Assembly (NCBI GenBank): GCA_958299035.1
Contig: CATQJL010000001.1
Coordinates: 76,777,594 to 76,841,593, forward strand
Length of the DNA stretch: 64,000 bases
Direction: 5' to 3'
DNA from: Cylicocyclus nassatus
Taxonomy: Eukaryota > Nematoda > Chromadorea > Rhabditida > Strongylidae
Shown here piece after piece: positions 49,727-62,398 of this stretch (positions within the stretch are counted from its first letter, which is position 1; each line of letters starts with the position of its first letter). The position numbers were made by a program, and so were the translations under genes. Below the pieces are notes generated by a model. It made no database searches and was not told the DNA's origin. It worked only from the letters and a program-made list of their open reading frames with translations.

Positions 49727-50732
49727 TACTGTATTGAAGGCAACAAACACTTTTGCAAGTCCTTCGTGCCACCTCGTGCCGAATGTCCTGATAGCGCTAC
49801 AATGGCTCGCTGCCAAAAACTGCAAAACGGTCGGTAAAGCTGAAAATATTGGCAAAGTGAAAACACAAAACCATGGTTGAGAGCAGAAAAAAAGTGCAGT
49901 GTTAATATGAACTTTCTTCATACAAACCCTATTTTGACTTTCTCGGCCCGGCTTGACAACTGCCGTTATTGATCTGAGAGATCTCCACAACAGCATTATT
50001 TGCTACATATAATAGTTTTGGTCAAGCAACCTTAGCCTCTTAGGTTGCTTGATGACCCGTATTTTACTCGTGTGCACATTGCACGAGTCATTTTTTTGAT
50101 TGTCAGTAAGATAGTTTAAAAAAACTTGCCAAAGCCTTCAATCAGATAATTGTTTCATAGTGCTTTGTAATTTGCATTATTAGCCAGTGCCTTTAAAACC
50201 AGTTTTATATCGTTACGGCCTTGTAAACAAGGCAGTTGTCTAATACACAGTGCAAAATGATTTGAATTCTTTGAATGAAGTACTGGGAAGATGTGTTTGA
50301 GCACGTATAGCACTTTTTGAATGGTGCGCATGTGCATGCAAACTTGTATTTACGATACCCACTCCCTTTTTTCCTAGAACAAATTCTGCTCGACGATCGC
50401 CGACCTCGAGTCGAGCTCTTTTCGCACCTCAAAATGGGCTGTTGCATTCTAGTAGCAACAACTTTATAGTCCTAATAACTTACGGTTGTTCCCATGGGCT
50501 TTATTCTCAACAGCTCAGATTCAAATGAATACGCATGCAAGTGGCACCTATCTTCCAGGGTCCGGCCAAGTCGTGCATCTTCTTTCATTTATGTATATTT
50601 TTGTTCACCTATCAGCTCCGCTTTACTACCTGGATAAGAAAATCACGACTGTATCAAAGGTTTTTTCCCGGTTTTCCCGTACAGTTTTGCCTTAATGAGT
50701 ATTACTTTCGCAGCACAACAACAACGAAACAT
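49727..50732. other. Intergenic, nothing recognised
   Basis: A short inverted motif (aagcaaccttagcctct / ttaggttgctt) lies near 50023-50050. No gene is supported. Confidence 0.35.
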
Positions 50733-53700
50733 TGGTCTTCACCGAATGAGCTACGGGAGGAATGTTGTTTATAGAAAGTAGAATTGGTGATGTATGTCAA
50801 ATCGCTTTTGTCGTTATTCTCTTACGCTTTCGCTTTGCCACAGCGCCTAAGGATGATCAGTGCTTGAAACTGAGTACCCTAAATTTAAGGTATCTGTAAA
50901 TACCAAGTTTTTTCTGCTCCGAAAATCGAACTTTTTTCGTTATATTGATTTTGCGTGGCGTCACCCACGCGAACTGTCGCCAGAAAAAATTTTTGGAAAT
51001 GCGTCCTAAAAGTTGGGCTATAATCCCTACATTTTGGAAAAAGAAGTGTGCTGATATCAGGCCCGAAGATTGTTTGCCGGGCTGATTTGATTTTGAGAAA
51101 AAGGAAAATCTTTTATGAGTGTAAAGTCTCTAGCGAAATAGTTCGGTCATGCCAGCCTAAAATACCATTGAGGGTGATTTGCGTTCGTTAATCATCTGTT
51201 TATAAGCAGAATAAATCGTGCGAACTGAGTACAGTGGACAGCGCAGAATTGCCTTTGGAATAATTGGGAAATTTTAAATATTACTGTCAACAAAAAAAAG
51301 ACACAAGTTTAGTGATTTTTTGTCAGGTCTTTTATTGTCTGTCATCTGCTGTACATATACTGCTTTCCTCTTCATTTACAAAAGAAAAAAACTCAGTAAA
51401 GTTTTTAGAGTTTTTTGGGTGCCAGAAAACGAAAGATATTGAATATCTCAAAAACTGACTTTACAAGGATTTGCCTCAAACTGTTATATTATAGCTAACT
51501 ACTAACTTTCTTGTTATCATTGGTTACGCATGCGAAGAAGCTCTAGCAGAACTTGCAGTTGACAAAGATGAACACCAATAAAAATAGATACAAACATACA
51601 CATCTACCCATGTTACAAAAATTTTTTTCTATTATATTGTTCGCATATTGTTTGGTAATGCGTTTTCCGCCTTAATGATTTTGAGATTTGTTGAAAACAA
51701 TCGCGAAACTTAAGTGCTATTCAAGAGCTTTTATGAAAGCGAAAAAAAAACCATTGAGCTGTTTTATTAGAAAGATTCTGATAGGCAAAGGCTTGAAACG
51801 TCCTACAAAGGCGGAAACATTGGCTATAACGTGCGTCGATCAATATTCAACATCACAAATGTTCATTGGCTATAACGTGCGTCGACCAATATTCAACATC
51901 ACGAATGTTAAGTTTTCCGACTTATCGAGTCTAAATCTAGCATAACAGAAGCTCTCAACTAGGGCTTTTACCAAGTTTCTAAATAAATGTGAGAAAAAAG
52001 TGAGGGACAAATACGGTTACGTGCCATAAATAGCCTTAGCGAGAGCGCAGACAAATGATCTTACAACAAGCGTACTGTTTATTCTCAGGTCTTGGCATGG
52101 TGCACACTTGTCAATGTAAGTTTTATTTTTGACCAAGACTGCAAAAATTCCCTAATGCCTAATTTTGACGTTTTTGTGCTCGACGCTTTCTCAGAGCTTA
52201 AAAAGGAATAAGAGATTATCGAACGTCAAGAAATGGGACGAATCAAAACCGGAGAGGAGAATAGTAAAAAAGTAGAACCAGAGCAAGCGGTGCTTCTTAC
52301 TCATCATAACAACATAGCACAAGCGCAAGTTAACAGGCCACTCTGCGCGAGCCTGTACCAACTCACTTTTACATGACGGAGTAACCTAATCATATAAAGG
52401 GTTGATAAGGCGCAAGTCCGGTGGTGAAGCAGTGCGCTTATAACTCCAGCTCGCAGCAATCGAAAACGGTTCTAAAGCTTGCCATATTTCGGTATCGTAC
52501 GACAGAATTTCTACTCCAATCTGTACCTTCTCCTCCTTAAATGTGCACGAAAATGGACAGAAAAAAAACAAAATGATTCTTTTGGAGAACCTAGTACACA
52601 AGAGGGAGGGGCAAAATTAATGGTGCATGTTTCTGTGACAAAAATGTGTAGGATTGGTTCAACAGCGGATCAAGCGTATCTCTTTTCACCAACCACTTTT
52701 ATTTATTGAAAAAATTTCAGACCTCTCGTCAAATAAAATGTACTTTGTACGCAGAAGACTTCAAATTCATACCAAGTTTTTTTTCATTTTGCTGTGGAAT
52801 TGCACACTATAGCAGAGCAACCTTCAGTTAAATATGGAAATTTACAACCCAACCCAAAAGGGTTTTTCGATTTGAGAAAATGAGAGGTAAGGGAAGTATA
52901 TCAAAAGCAGCAGTATTTGGTCTTCATACATGCGCCTTCTGAATTGGTTGAACCATTTTCACAAATGATAGATACTCTTGTTTTTTTACACGCGAACTTT
53001 TGCATGTTTAGGTTCTCACAATTGATTTTGAACATATGGTCTTTGCAAGAATGGTGCTTTTAGTATACTTACGTTACCTCTCATTTTCCTAGATTGGAAA
53101 ACCCTTTTGGGTTGGGTTGTAAATTTCCATATTCAACGAAGGGATGCTCTGCTATAGTGCGCAATCCCACAGCAAAAGGAATGAAAAACATATCGTATCA
53201 AATTGAAGTCTTCTGCGTACAGAGTACATTTTAGTTGACGAGAGGTCTGAAATATTATCGATAAATAAAGGGTCATTTTTTGACTATCGCTATACGATAT
53301 TAGTGGTTGGTGAAAAGAGATACGCTTGATCTGATGTCAAACCCATCCTACATATTTTTGTCACAGAAACATGCGCCATTGATTTTGCCCCTTTCCCTTT
53401 TGTGTACTAGGTTCCCAAAAGAATCATTTTGTTTTTCCTGTCCATTTTCGCCCACGTTTAAGGAGGAGAAAGTACAGATTGGAGTAGAAATTTTGTCGTA
53501 CGATACCGAAATATGGCACGCTTTAGAACCGTTTTCGATTGCCGCGAGCTGGAGTTATAAGCGCACTACTTTACCACCGCCACTGGACTTGCGCCTTATC
53601 AACCCTTTAAATGGCTTTGTAAAAATTGGGGTTACTCCGGCATGTAAAAGAGTTGGTACAGGCTCGCGCAGGGTGGGCTGTTAACCAGTTTGTGTTTTTT

Positions 53701-55222
53701 ACTAATGTCCCCTTCGGTTTCGATTCTTCCCTTTTCTTGACGTTCGATAATCTCTTATTCCTTTTTAAGCTCTGAGAAAGCGTCGAGCACAAAAACGTCA
53801 AAATTGGGCATTAGGAAATTTTTGCAATCTTGGTCCAAAATAAAACTTACATTGAAAAGTGTGCACCATGCCAAGACCTGAGAATAAACAGTACGCTCTT
53901 GTAAGATCATTCGTCTGCGCTCTGCTAAGGCTATTGATGGCACGCAACCGTACTTGTCCCTCACTTTTTTTCTCACATTTATTTAGAAACTTGGTAGAAG
54001 CCCTACTTGAGAGCTTCTGTTGTGCTAGATTTGGACTCGATAAGTCGGAAAACTTAACATCTGTGATGTTGAATATTGATCGACGCCAAAACATTAGAGC
54101 CAATGTTTCCGCCTTTGTAGGAAGCTTCAAGCCTTTGCCTATCAGAAACTTTCTAATAAAACAGCTCAATGGTTTTTTTTCGCTTTCATAAAACCTCTTG
54201 AATAGCACTTAATTTTCGCGATTGTTTTCAACAAATCTCAAAATCATTAAGGCGGAAAACACATTACCAAATAATATGCGAACAATATAAGAGAAAAAAG
54301 TTTTGTAACATGGGTAGATGTGTATGTTTGTATTTATTTTTTATTGGTGTTCATCTTTGTCAGCTGCAAGTTCTGCTAAAGCTTCTTCGCATGCGTAACC
54401 AATGATAACAAGAAAGTTAGTAGTTAGCTATAATATAACAGTTTGAGGCAAATCCTTGTAAAGTCAGTTTTGAGATATTCAATATCTTTCGTTTTCTGGC
54501 ACCCAAAAAACTCTAAAAACTTTACTGAGTTTTTTTCTTTTGTAAATGAAGAGGAAAGCAGTATATGTACAGCAGATGACAGACAATAAAAGACCTGACA
54601 AAAAATTACAAAACTTGTGTCTTTTTCTTGTTGACAGTGATTTTTGAAGTTTCCTAATTATTCCAAAGGCAATTCTGCGCTGTCCACTGTACTCAGTTCG
54701 CACGATTTGTTCTGCTTATAGATAGATGACCTGCGCCTACGTCTTAGCGAACGCAAATCACCCTCAATGGCAATTTAGGCTGGCATGATCGAACTATTTT
54801 GATAGAGACTTTACACTTATAAACTAACCTTCAGAGGGGAGACCTTCCTTTTCTTCAAAATCAAATCAGCCCTGCAAAAAATTTTCGGGGGTGATATCAG
54901 CACACTTCCTTTTCCAAAATGTAGGGATTACAGCTTAACTTTTAGGACGCATTCCCATAAAATTCTTCTGGCGACAGTTCGCGTGGGTGACGCCACACAA
55001 ATTCAATATAACGAAAAGAGTTCGATACTTTTCGGAGCAGAAAAAACTTGATATTTACAGATATCTTGAATTTAGGGTACTCACTTCCAAGCACTGATTG
55101 TCCTTAGGCGCTGTGGCAAAGCGAAAGCGTAAGAGAAAACGGCAAAAGCGATTTGACATACATCACCAATTCTACTTTATACAAACAACACTTTTCTTGT
55201 AGCTCATTTGGTGAAGACCACG
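50733..55222. repeat. Giant inverted repeat of about 4.5 kb
   Basis: The left arm (50733 to about 52890) pairs with the right arm (about 53070 to 55222), separated by about 180 bp. Paired landmarks are tggtcttcaccgaatgagct and agctcatttggtgaagacca, gcgtggcgtcacccacgcga and tcgcgtgggtgacgccac, gaacaccaataaaaa and its complement, and acccaacccaaaagggtt and its complement. Short open frames are preserved in both arms, notably one reading FKEEKVQIGVEILSYDTEIW (minus at 52400-52600, plus at 53440-53560), one ending VFVLDAFSELKKE and one reading CTYTAFLFIYKRKK. None is recognised. It may be an inverted duplication or a very large foldback transposon. Confidence 0.9.
51820..51911 (+). repeat. 46-bp tandem duplication in the left arm only
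   Basis: ttggctataacgtgcgtcga and the following 26 bp occur twice in tandem (units begin at 51820 and 51866) with two differences. The right arm has one unit (54061-54107), so the duplication postdates the inverted duplication. Confidence 0.85.
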
Positions 55223-56074
55223 TGTCTATAGGAAAACCATTGATGAGACCTCTGCCACACAGAGTCTCAGCTTCGCTCGGCGTACGCCCGAAACTGCGTA
55301 AAAAGAGTCCGAGCGCCTACTGAAAATTTGCCAGCGCTCGCTGAAAGAGGTTATTTGACCAGCGCTTGCAGAAAATTTTGTATTGCTACCCGCTGGCAGA
55401 ACACGGAAGTACCGCTTGCTGAAGGTTTGGCCACGCCCCAAAATTTTGCTGATCGCTTGCAGAAAAGCGCGAGTTTGCGGACCGCCTGCCCCCGGCGATT
55501 ATCTGACAAGGAAACGATCCCAACTTAGGTGGCGAACTGGTATGATTCGCATATCATCAGATTCGTCTTTATAAGCTGATTCCAAACCTACCCTCCATAT
55601 CTGCGATGCCGTTCTTTGGAAAAGGTTACGAGCGGTTAAAAATGTGAAGTCATTGGCATTTCAAAGCATAATATGCTTTGAAATCAACTTTAAGAGTGCA
55701 TGACTAGCACGCTGTTGAGTGTACTGATTAGGAAATGCTTACATTCGTTAGAAACAGTAAGAAGTATTTTCAAACAACTAAATACAAATTAAGTTGTTCG
55801 GTAGAAACTATAAGCAATGAAAATTCCAAATTTAACAAATATACTACGCTGCCTCAAGAACTAGTTTACCAAAAATACTTCTATGTATCCGCTAATCTAA
55901 ACATCCTTTGAAATCAGTACACTCAATATCATGCTAGTCATGCACTCCCAAGTTGGATATCAAAGCACATTGTGCATTAAAACCCCAATGTCTTCACACA
56001 TTTAGCCGCTCATAACTTTTTCCAGAGAATTGCATCGTAGAGAGGGAAGGAAGTTTTGGAGTTTCTCAGTTTCA
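55223..56074. other. Intergenic, nothing recognised
   Basis: The stretch cgcctgcccccggcgattatctgac at 55485-55510 resembles parts of the Helitron-like copy 1. No gene is supported. Confidence 0.35.
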
Positions 56075-56547
56075 GTGCTAAAATCGACATTTTCCGAAAA
56101 CCACCACTCGGAATAGGCTGGAAATCTACAGTTACGTTAACCTAGGCCTGTAGTATAGAATTACATATGCAAGAACGGCTCAGCATTGCTTTGAGAATAC
56201 CATGACAATTTTCGTTTTTTTAGTTTCTAATCGGGGAAAAAATACAGCAACTGCACATATGGGTGTCTGATATCGAAAGTATTGATGTGTGTGGGTGGGA
56301 GGTCCGTAGAAATTATTTGGGCAGAGATCTGATTTTTTTCGATTTTTTGGGCATTTGGAAATCTTTAGATTTTGAGTTCAAACTTGCCGTGGATCGAACT
56401 TGGCGCAACGTTATGAACGCCATCTCGTAAAGCTTGCTTTGTTCCATCGAACAGTATCTCTTACTCTCTTACCCTTTGTTGGGTTGTACCTGGTTGCTTT
56501 ATTAAAGCAAGCAAGTAAAAAACGACATTATTTTCTTGACGACCTAA
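56075..56547. mobile_element. Single arm of the 28650 mariner-like palindrome
   Basis: The sequence follows the right arm of 28650..29592 from ctcagtttcagtgctaaaat to the end gacgacctaa, with TA after it. The partner arm is absent, so this is a half element. Confidence 0.8.
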
Positions 56548-57982
56548 TATTTTTCCGATGCCCGCTTGCCCAAAAATTGCATGGCCTCCTGCCCCCAGCG
56601 ATTATCTGAGCAGGGGGCAGGCGGCCATGTAATTTTAATTGCAATTCTCAATCGTAGCTGCCGTTTTTTTGATTTTGCTTGAACTGTGACTACATCACTT
56701 GCGAAATTTTAAACTTCTCATAAGTCGTGTAACAAAATCAAAGTGCATGAAATCTCTGCTACACACCTCTCCACTTTTTTTTTTGGAAATTTTTAAACGT
56801 CCTATTTCTCAGTGGAATTATGTCAGGAATTTCCCACCGTGATTCTGCAATAGTGATGAGCGATCATCAATGATCAGGTTAATGCAAATCCAGGCTGAAG
56901 CAGCAATAAAATGGTATCTAGAGCTTGACAAAGCATAACTCGAATTTTTAGAAAACATTGGCAAGTCGGACAATGCTTCTTGGTTCTAACTCCCGCATTT
57001 TTTCTCCTCCACCAAAGTATCTCAAAGGCAAAAGCTAAAGGTATCGTCTATTCGTTGACTGCACGGACCGCTCAAACGCTGCGGACCACGCACGGCGCGG
57101 ATGAAACGTTTAAAGAGCACGACTTGTACGACGAATTTCGGGGCAAGCGTTCAACCTCGCGGCAACTGCTACGCAGTCATGTCCAGTCTGTGCGGTCAAC
57201 GAATCGACTATGCAATCTTTACGTATCTAAAATATATTCGTCTAACGAGGGAAGGATAGTCGGTCGAAGTGGCCTTTTGCAATGTTGTGCACAGTGTTGG
57301 AGGGCGTAAAATGCTAATTCTAAATTTGTCATTCTTCTGCGGAGCATTCCTGGACGAAAAGTTATGAGCGTTTAAAGGAGCAAAAAATGAAATGTGTTAA
57401 ACAAAAATGTTATAAAATTTTCCCAGCGCTTGAATGAGACAGCCGGAATGCGGATATATCTCATCTAAGAGCATTTATTTTATAGCGTGCTGGAAAGATT
57501 ACCACTGGTTCATTTAAGCGCTGGGGAAGATGTTACTACTGTTCTTAAATTATTTGCACATTCAATTTTCTCCCCACTAAGCACAAAACTTCTCGTGCAG
57601 GAACGCGCCGCAGATAGTAAAGACAGATTTGGGGTTATGCCCTTCAACATGATATAGCGACCACCCATTCTTCTCTTGTAAGGCTATGTGCAAAAAAAAT
57701 CTGAAGTTCTAACAAAGGAAGGATACCAGATCGCAGTGGCGAACCGAAACCATATGCATATCATTAGATGCGTTTTGATGAGCTGATTCCAAATCTCCTT
57801 TCATATCTGCTACGAGCTTCTCTAGAAGAAGTTATGGGCATTTGAATGTCCAAATTTAGCTAACATTTAGGGTCCCATCTACAAGAACTTGTTCAAAGGT
57901 TACTCATAAGTTCGGTGTATTTATGCAGTGCAGTCAGTGTACTTATTGTATTCTGTATGTATACTTACTGTGTACTTATCTT
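56548..57982. other. Intergenic, nothing recognised
   Basis: Short gcctgccccc-type motifs at 56590-56630 form a small hairpin. A 109-codon frame at 56980..57309 has no recognised domain. Confidence 0.35.
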
Positions 57983-58357
57983 AAATATAAAGCTGATTGT
58001 CTGTCTGTATGTATGTCTGTCTGTACGTATGTGCGGAATAGAAATTTTTATTTCTGAACCGATTTGGACCAAACTTGGCACACATATACTTCGGGGCAGG
58101 GAGCGTGTCATGGGCTACTTTTCGTTATCGATCGATATCGATTTTATTGATTTTTTGCAAAATTTGAGCTAGGGGGCTGGGATTTTGCATGCTCGATTAC
58201 CCCCCTGTGCAAAATCCCAGCCCCCTAGCTCAAATTTTGCAAAAAATCAATAAAATCGATATCGATCGATAACGAAAAGTAGCCTATGACACGCTCCCTG
58301 CCCCGAAGTGTATGTGTGCAAAGTTTGGTCCCGGGCAGAGCCGGGTTTGCCATCTAG
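57983..58357. mobile_element. Helitron-like element, copy 2, with near-perfect internal hairpin
   Basis: It starts aaatataaagctgattgtct with a TGTC/TGTA microsatellite and ends cccgggcagagccgggtttg..CTAG followed by T. Arms at 58070..58189 and 58207..58328 are almost perfectly complementary over about 120 bp with a 17-bp loop. Confidence 0.72.
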
Positions 58358-61136
58358 TTGTATTATATTACTTGTATTCTTGCAGTCAGTGTACTCAAAA
58401 CTATGTAAATTGATCACTCCTAAGCTAGCCTTCAAAGTGCATTATGCATCAAAATCTCAACAGTTTTACATCTTTGCAAGTCCATGACTTCTTTTGGAGA
58501 AGCTCCTAGCAGATAGAAAGGACAGATTTGAAATCACCTCATCAAGACGCATCTAATGGTATGCATACATTTCGTTTTGGCACTGCGACCCGGTCCTTCT
58601 CTTGTAAGGTGCGGAGTTGCCATGTGTGGAGCAACCGATTACATCCTTTCCATGCTTTTGTTCCAACACCTAAATGACCTCTTTGAATGGGGTTGCGACA
58701 GAAAGGCAAGGAGTCGGCAGCAGCGGGACGCGGCAGCACTCTGAGAGTGTGTCTTCGCAGCGAGCGAGCTTATATGTTTATTGCGACTGCAGCGGCGCAC
58801 GCCTAGGACGGGGGCGCTGCGGAGTGCTGCCGCGTACTGCGGCAGGCTGTTGCGTCCTGCTGCGTAGTATGAAGGAACCCTGACAAATGTACTCGAAAAT
58901 CAGAAAGACGTCGGAATCTTTGACTAAGAAACATTGTTTCAATAAACACAAATTGCCGCAAAGAGGAATTAAGCGCAGAAATTTTGGTCCGGGTCAATTT
59001 GGTGCATGTTACTCTTGAAAAATTGATCCATGTTTCTTTTGGTGCCTACAACATTTTCCCTTTTTGAGGCGTTAATTGACTACAAAATTGACCGGTGTTC
59101 TAGCTGGTTAGTGAGAAAAAAGAAAAAGAGACAGTCATTGCCGATTTCTTATGTTCTACCAGCGAATAATACATTGACTGCTAATGTCTTGACAGTGGAG
59201 CTTCACCTTTGAGAGGTCTTGCTTCTGCGACCCACGGCTGATACTGAGTGGGATAGTAAACTGTGAAATCATAACGTCCTTAAGTAGCAACAGATTCAAA
59301 AACACTCTGATTAAGTGTGCTTATGCGTGTTTCATCAAAACATCACCTTTTCAAAGGTTAAAAAGAGGTTGTGAATTTCTTGAAAGCATTCTTCTTCTTC
59401 TCAGGTTAAGTAACGAAATGGACACGCATTTACAGCTAATGTTGTAGCTAGATAAAATCTCTCATATCTCATTCTTAGAAAAGCTGGAGTAAACGCATTT
59501 TGGTTGTTTATGTCCCAAGCTTTGTGCTGTGCAGGAAAAAGAGCTTTCCCACAAAAAGGGTGTTCGATGACATCTCAAAACCAAAGCAATAAGTACTTAT
59601 ATTATACCTTGTCATACTTGGGTCCCTACGCATCCAAATCCCCGAGAGGAAGCGGCGTACGATATGAAGAAGCCGCGGGCAAGCTCGGCTGCTTTTTCAT
59701 CATTGGGAACGCCGCTAACCTTGCCGAAGAGATATTCAAACATACAAGCCTTATTGTCCTTTTTTAAATCCTTTGTTCCCTCTCTAACTTCAACCGCGGT
59801 CTGCAGACAGCAATTACCTGTGAAACTTGGCCTCCTTTTCCTACCAGAAACACTCCTTAACGGCTTCACTAAAGATACAGGGCTCTTCTTATAGTCTAAA
59901 ACCTCCTGGCGCGACTTCTCAAAGATTGCAGCGATACGCGATCTGGTAATTTGCCAATTGTCCGCAAATCTACCGCTTGCGGAATTCAAGAGCGTAGGCG
60001 CATGGCTTTTCTGAGCTTATGCTTACATGCCAGATCTTGAAAGAGCACGCGCATACGGAAGAACATGAGTAATTGTAGCAGTTGGAAGTCACGTGGCGAC
60101 AAGATATGATCGATCTATCGTGATGATAATACACATGTGCGTTAACTTGGCTCAGAATCCGATTCAACCAAGTACTGCAATTCTAATCACTTCGAAAGTC
60201 GCAAAATCGTGTCTAACATCATACTACCTGCGAATGTTGACTTGCACTCTCTTGAAATTGTGGTAGCCTTCCATAAACGCGAGGAAGTAAACGACCTAAT
60301 CAGCTTGTCTGCATAAAATAAATGTCAAAATGTGGATATCTCGGCAGGCAAAGTTGAAACGTTTATCCAAAGTCATTCAATCAACATTCAACTAAAGGAT
60401 GGCTACGTTTCACAAAGGGCCACCATAGTCCTGAAGATTAATATGAGTGTGTGTTACAAAAAGCAAATCGCCAGCAAATTGCCAAGCGAAAAATTACAGA
60501 GTAAAAAGTGAGATGTTACTCTCAGTTTTCGATGGAGTTGGAAATTGGAAGTAGTCATAGCAGTCAGTAGTGGCATTTACACAGAAAGCGCATACTTAAA
60601 TGACGTTCACTCTTCTTCCGTGAACGTGCTAATGACCTTCAATTAACCAAAAATGAATGCTAGCCCATTGCCGATAAGCCCTCCTCCTGCTGCCCAAGTG
60701 AACCAGTTCCATACAAAAGTGAACCGTAATCCTAAAATTTGTAGAAGTAATTACTGACAATATTAGACTTGATGAAAAACATGTATGCCATTATATGTGA
60801 GTGGCGGACCAAAGGGATAACGCGCTCTTCCCCTCCCCTCGAAAGTGGTCGGGGAAATTTGAAAAGCCTGCATGAACTATAAAATTGCTCAAGTGACTTG
60901 TGATGAGGCAGTATGGTGCTGCGACGAAGTGTCGGAGATGGTGGGAAGGGTAGGAAGCGTTTCTTTCCATGAATGCGTGCGAGTGTGTAAATTACTCACA
61001 TGAGTTGAAAAAAGTGCGAGTGACTAGTTCGAAAGTTTAGTGACCTAGTTTAGTGACTTGTAAAAAGTTAGAATAATTTTTTTCTGAAATATTCAATTAG
61101 GTGTAATTTTTTTTCGGGAAGTGGTTGTCGCCTTGG
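58358..61136. other. Long intergenic stretch with one hairpin and no supported gene
   Basis: A GC-rich foldback at about 58717..58868 pairs cagcgggacgcggcagcact with gagtgctgccgcg..gcgtcctgctg. A 125-codon minus frame (59612..59989) is the longest open stretch, but it lacks splice sites and any recognisable domain. The rest is unremarkable AT-rich DNA. Confidence 0.45.
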
Positions 61137-61144
61137 GTTATAGC

Positions 61145-62390
61145 CAGGGTCAAGCAAGGGGTGTGGCACACGATCGCTGGTTACGACCCCCCCCCCCCCC
61201 TGATTGCTGTCTTAATAAGACCCCTCCCCTGAACTATATACCCTAATTTCATGCGTACAAGGCGCGGGGTGGTCCTAGCTTTCATCGACCAGCCCGAACA
61301 CGGCAAAGGACTTCGCAACCAAAGGAACCACATACCGTGCTGCGTTTTGCCTGACGAATCGTGCGGCATAAGGACCGCTTCTTAAAACACGTTGGCGCGG
61401 CTGAACAGCTCGAGGAAAGCTAGGACCACCCCGCGCCTTGTACGCGTGAAACTAGGGTACCTAAGATAGCATTACCAGAGTTGAGAAAGAGGTCAGGCAC
61501 AAGTCTTTCGAAACCCCCCCCCCCTCCCATGAAAGCCCTCAAACGACCCCCCCCCCCCTTCTTCCTCCTCTTAACCTCTGGACCTCAAAGTGTGACATTC
61601 TGGAGGACACCATCTTTTTCTAGAGTTTTCAGATTTCTGAGAGCTGTACGCCCGATTTTCTGTGACTGCACTTTACACTCACACGTAATTTGACGGCTGA
61701 TTTTGATCTGAATGGGCATATTGAAAGGGCCATAATTTTCTTATGGGTGGGGCGTTCGGCTCCAAATTTCCAATGAGAAAGAAGAAGCTATGTGCTCAAT
61801 ACTCATACCGGCAATGGAGCGCTTTCTGGATTTTGAAGGCAAGTTAAGGGGGTGTGCCGCACCCCATTAACTATATCAAAAAAAAAACATTTTTAGCGGA
61901 CAGTATTCAAATGAATCGATAGCCTAAACCTTATAGATTCCATAGGACTGTTTGAAGCCTGATTTGTCTTCTTAGCTCTAATCGTAAGCAATATTTGGTG
62001 AAAGCACAGCGATCAAAAGCGAAAAATGGGAAAACGAGATTTTGGTTGGCTTCTAATTTCACAGTCTGCAGGTCTTCTGAAGCGGGATTCCTGAGATGGA
62101 AAATGAAGGAATAGTGCTTTGTCTTGAGTGCAAAAACGGATAGCTAATTCACCTTTGAAACAAAGTTAACCATGTTGGAATTTGACCATTTTACTTATGT
62201 AGCCTAGTATTTTGAACCTTCAGAAATCGCTCACACTTTGTCTACAGGGGTTATTTAACATGCTAATTATGGATAGGATACGAATATCATGTTATCACTA
62301 TTATCAGATCACCCAACTACGACCCCCTCCCCTTTTGACTTCTCAATACGACCCCCAGGTGTGGCGTGCCGCACCCCACGCTTGACCCTG
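61145..62390. mobile_element. hAT-like host element, copy 2, TSD GTTATAGC
   Basis: Perfect 8-bp duplications GTTATAGC lie at 61137..61144 and 62391..62398. The left end CAGGGTCAAGCAAGGGGTGT matches copy 1. The right end is cttgaccctg, with some divergence just inside. It lacks the Harbinger-like palindrome of copy 1 but carries its own 217-bp MITE at 61241..61457. Confidence 0.94.
61241..61457. mobile_element. Tc1/mariner-type MITE (217 bp), copy 2, TA target
   Basis: The ends CCCTAATTTCATGCGTACAA and the complement of ttgtacgcgtgaaactaggg are flanked by TA. The sister host copy reads ctatatacctaaga across the site, confirming the insertion. It shares gctaggaccacccc with 32152..32366. Confidence 0.92.
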
Positions 62391-62398
62391 GTTATAGC

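Noticed and set aside
59612..59989. 125-codon minus frame
   Set aside because: No acceptor or donor context, no recognisable domain, and unremarkable surroundings; left as a possible but unsupported gene.
9636..62390. CRISPR-like or phage-like systems
   Set aside because: Repeats are terminal inverted or tandem, not regularly spaced, and the sequence is clearly a eukaryotic nuclear genome.
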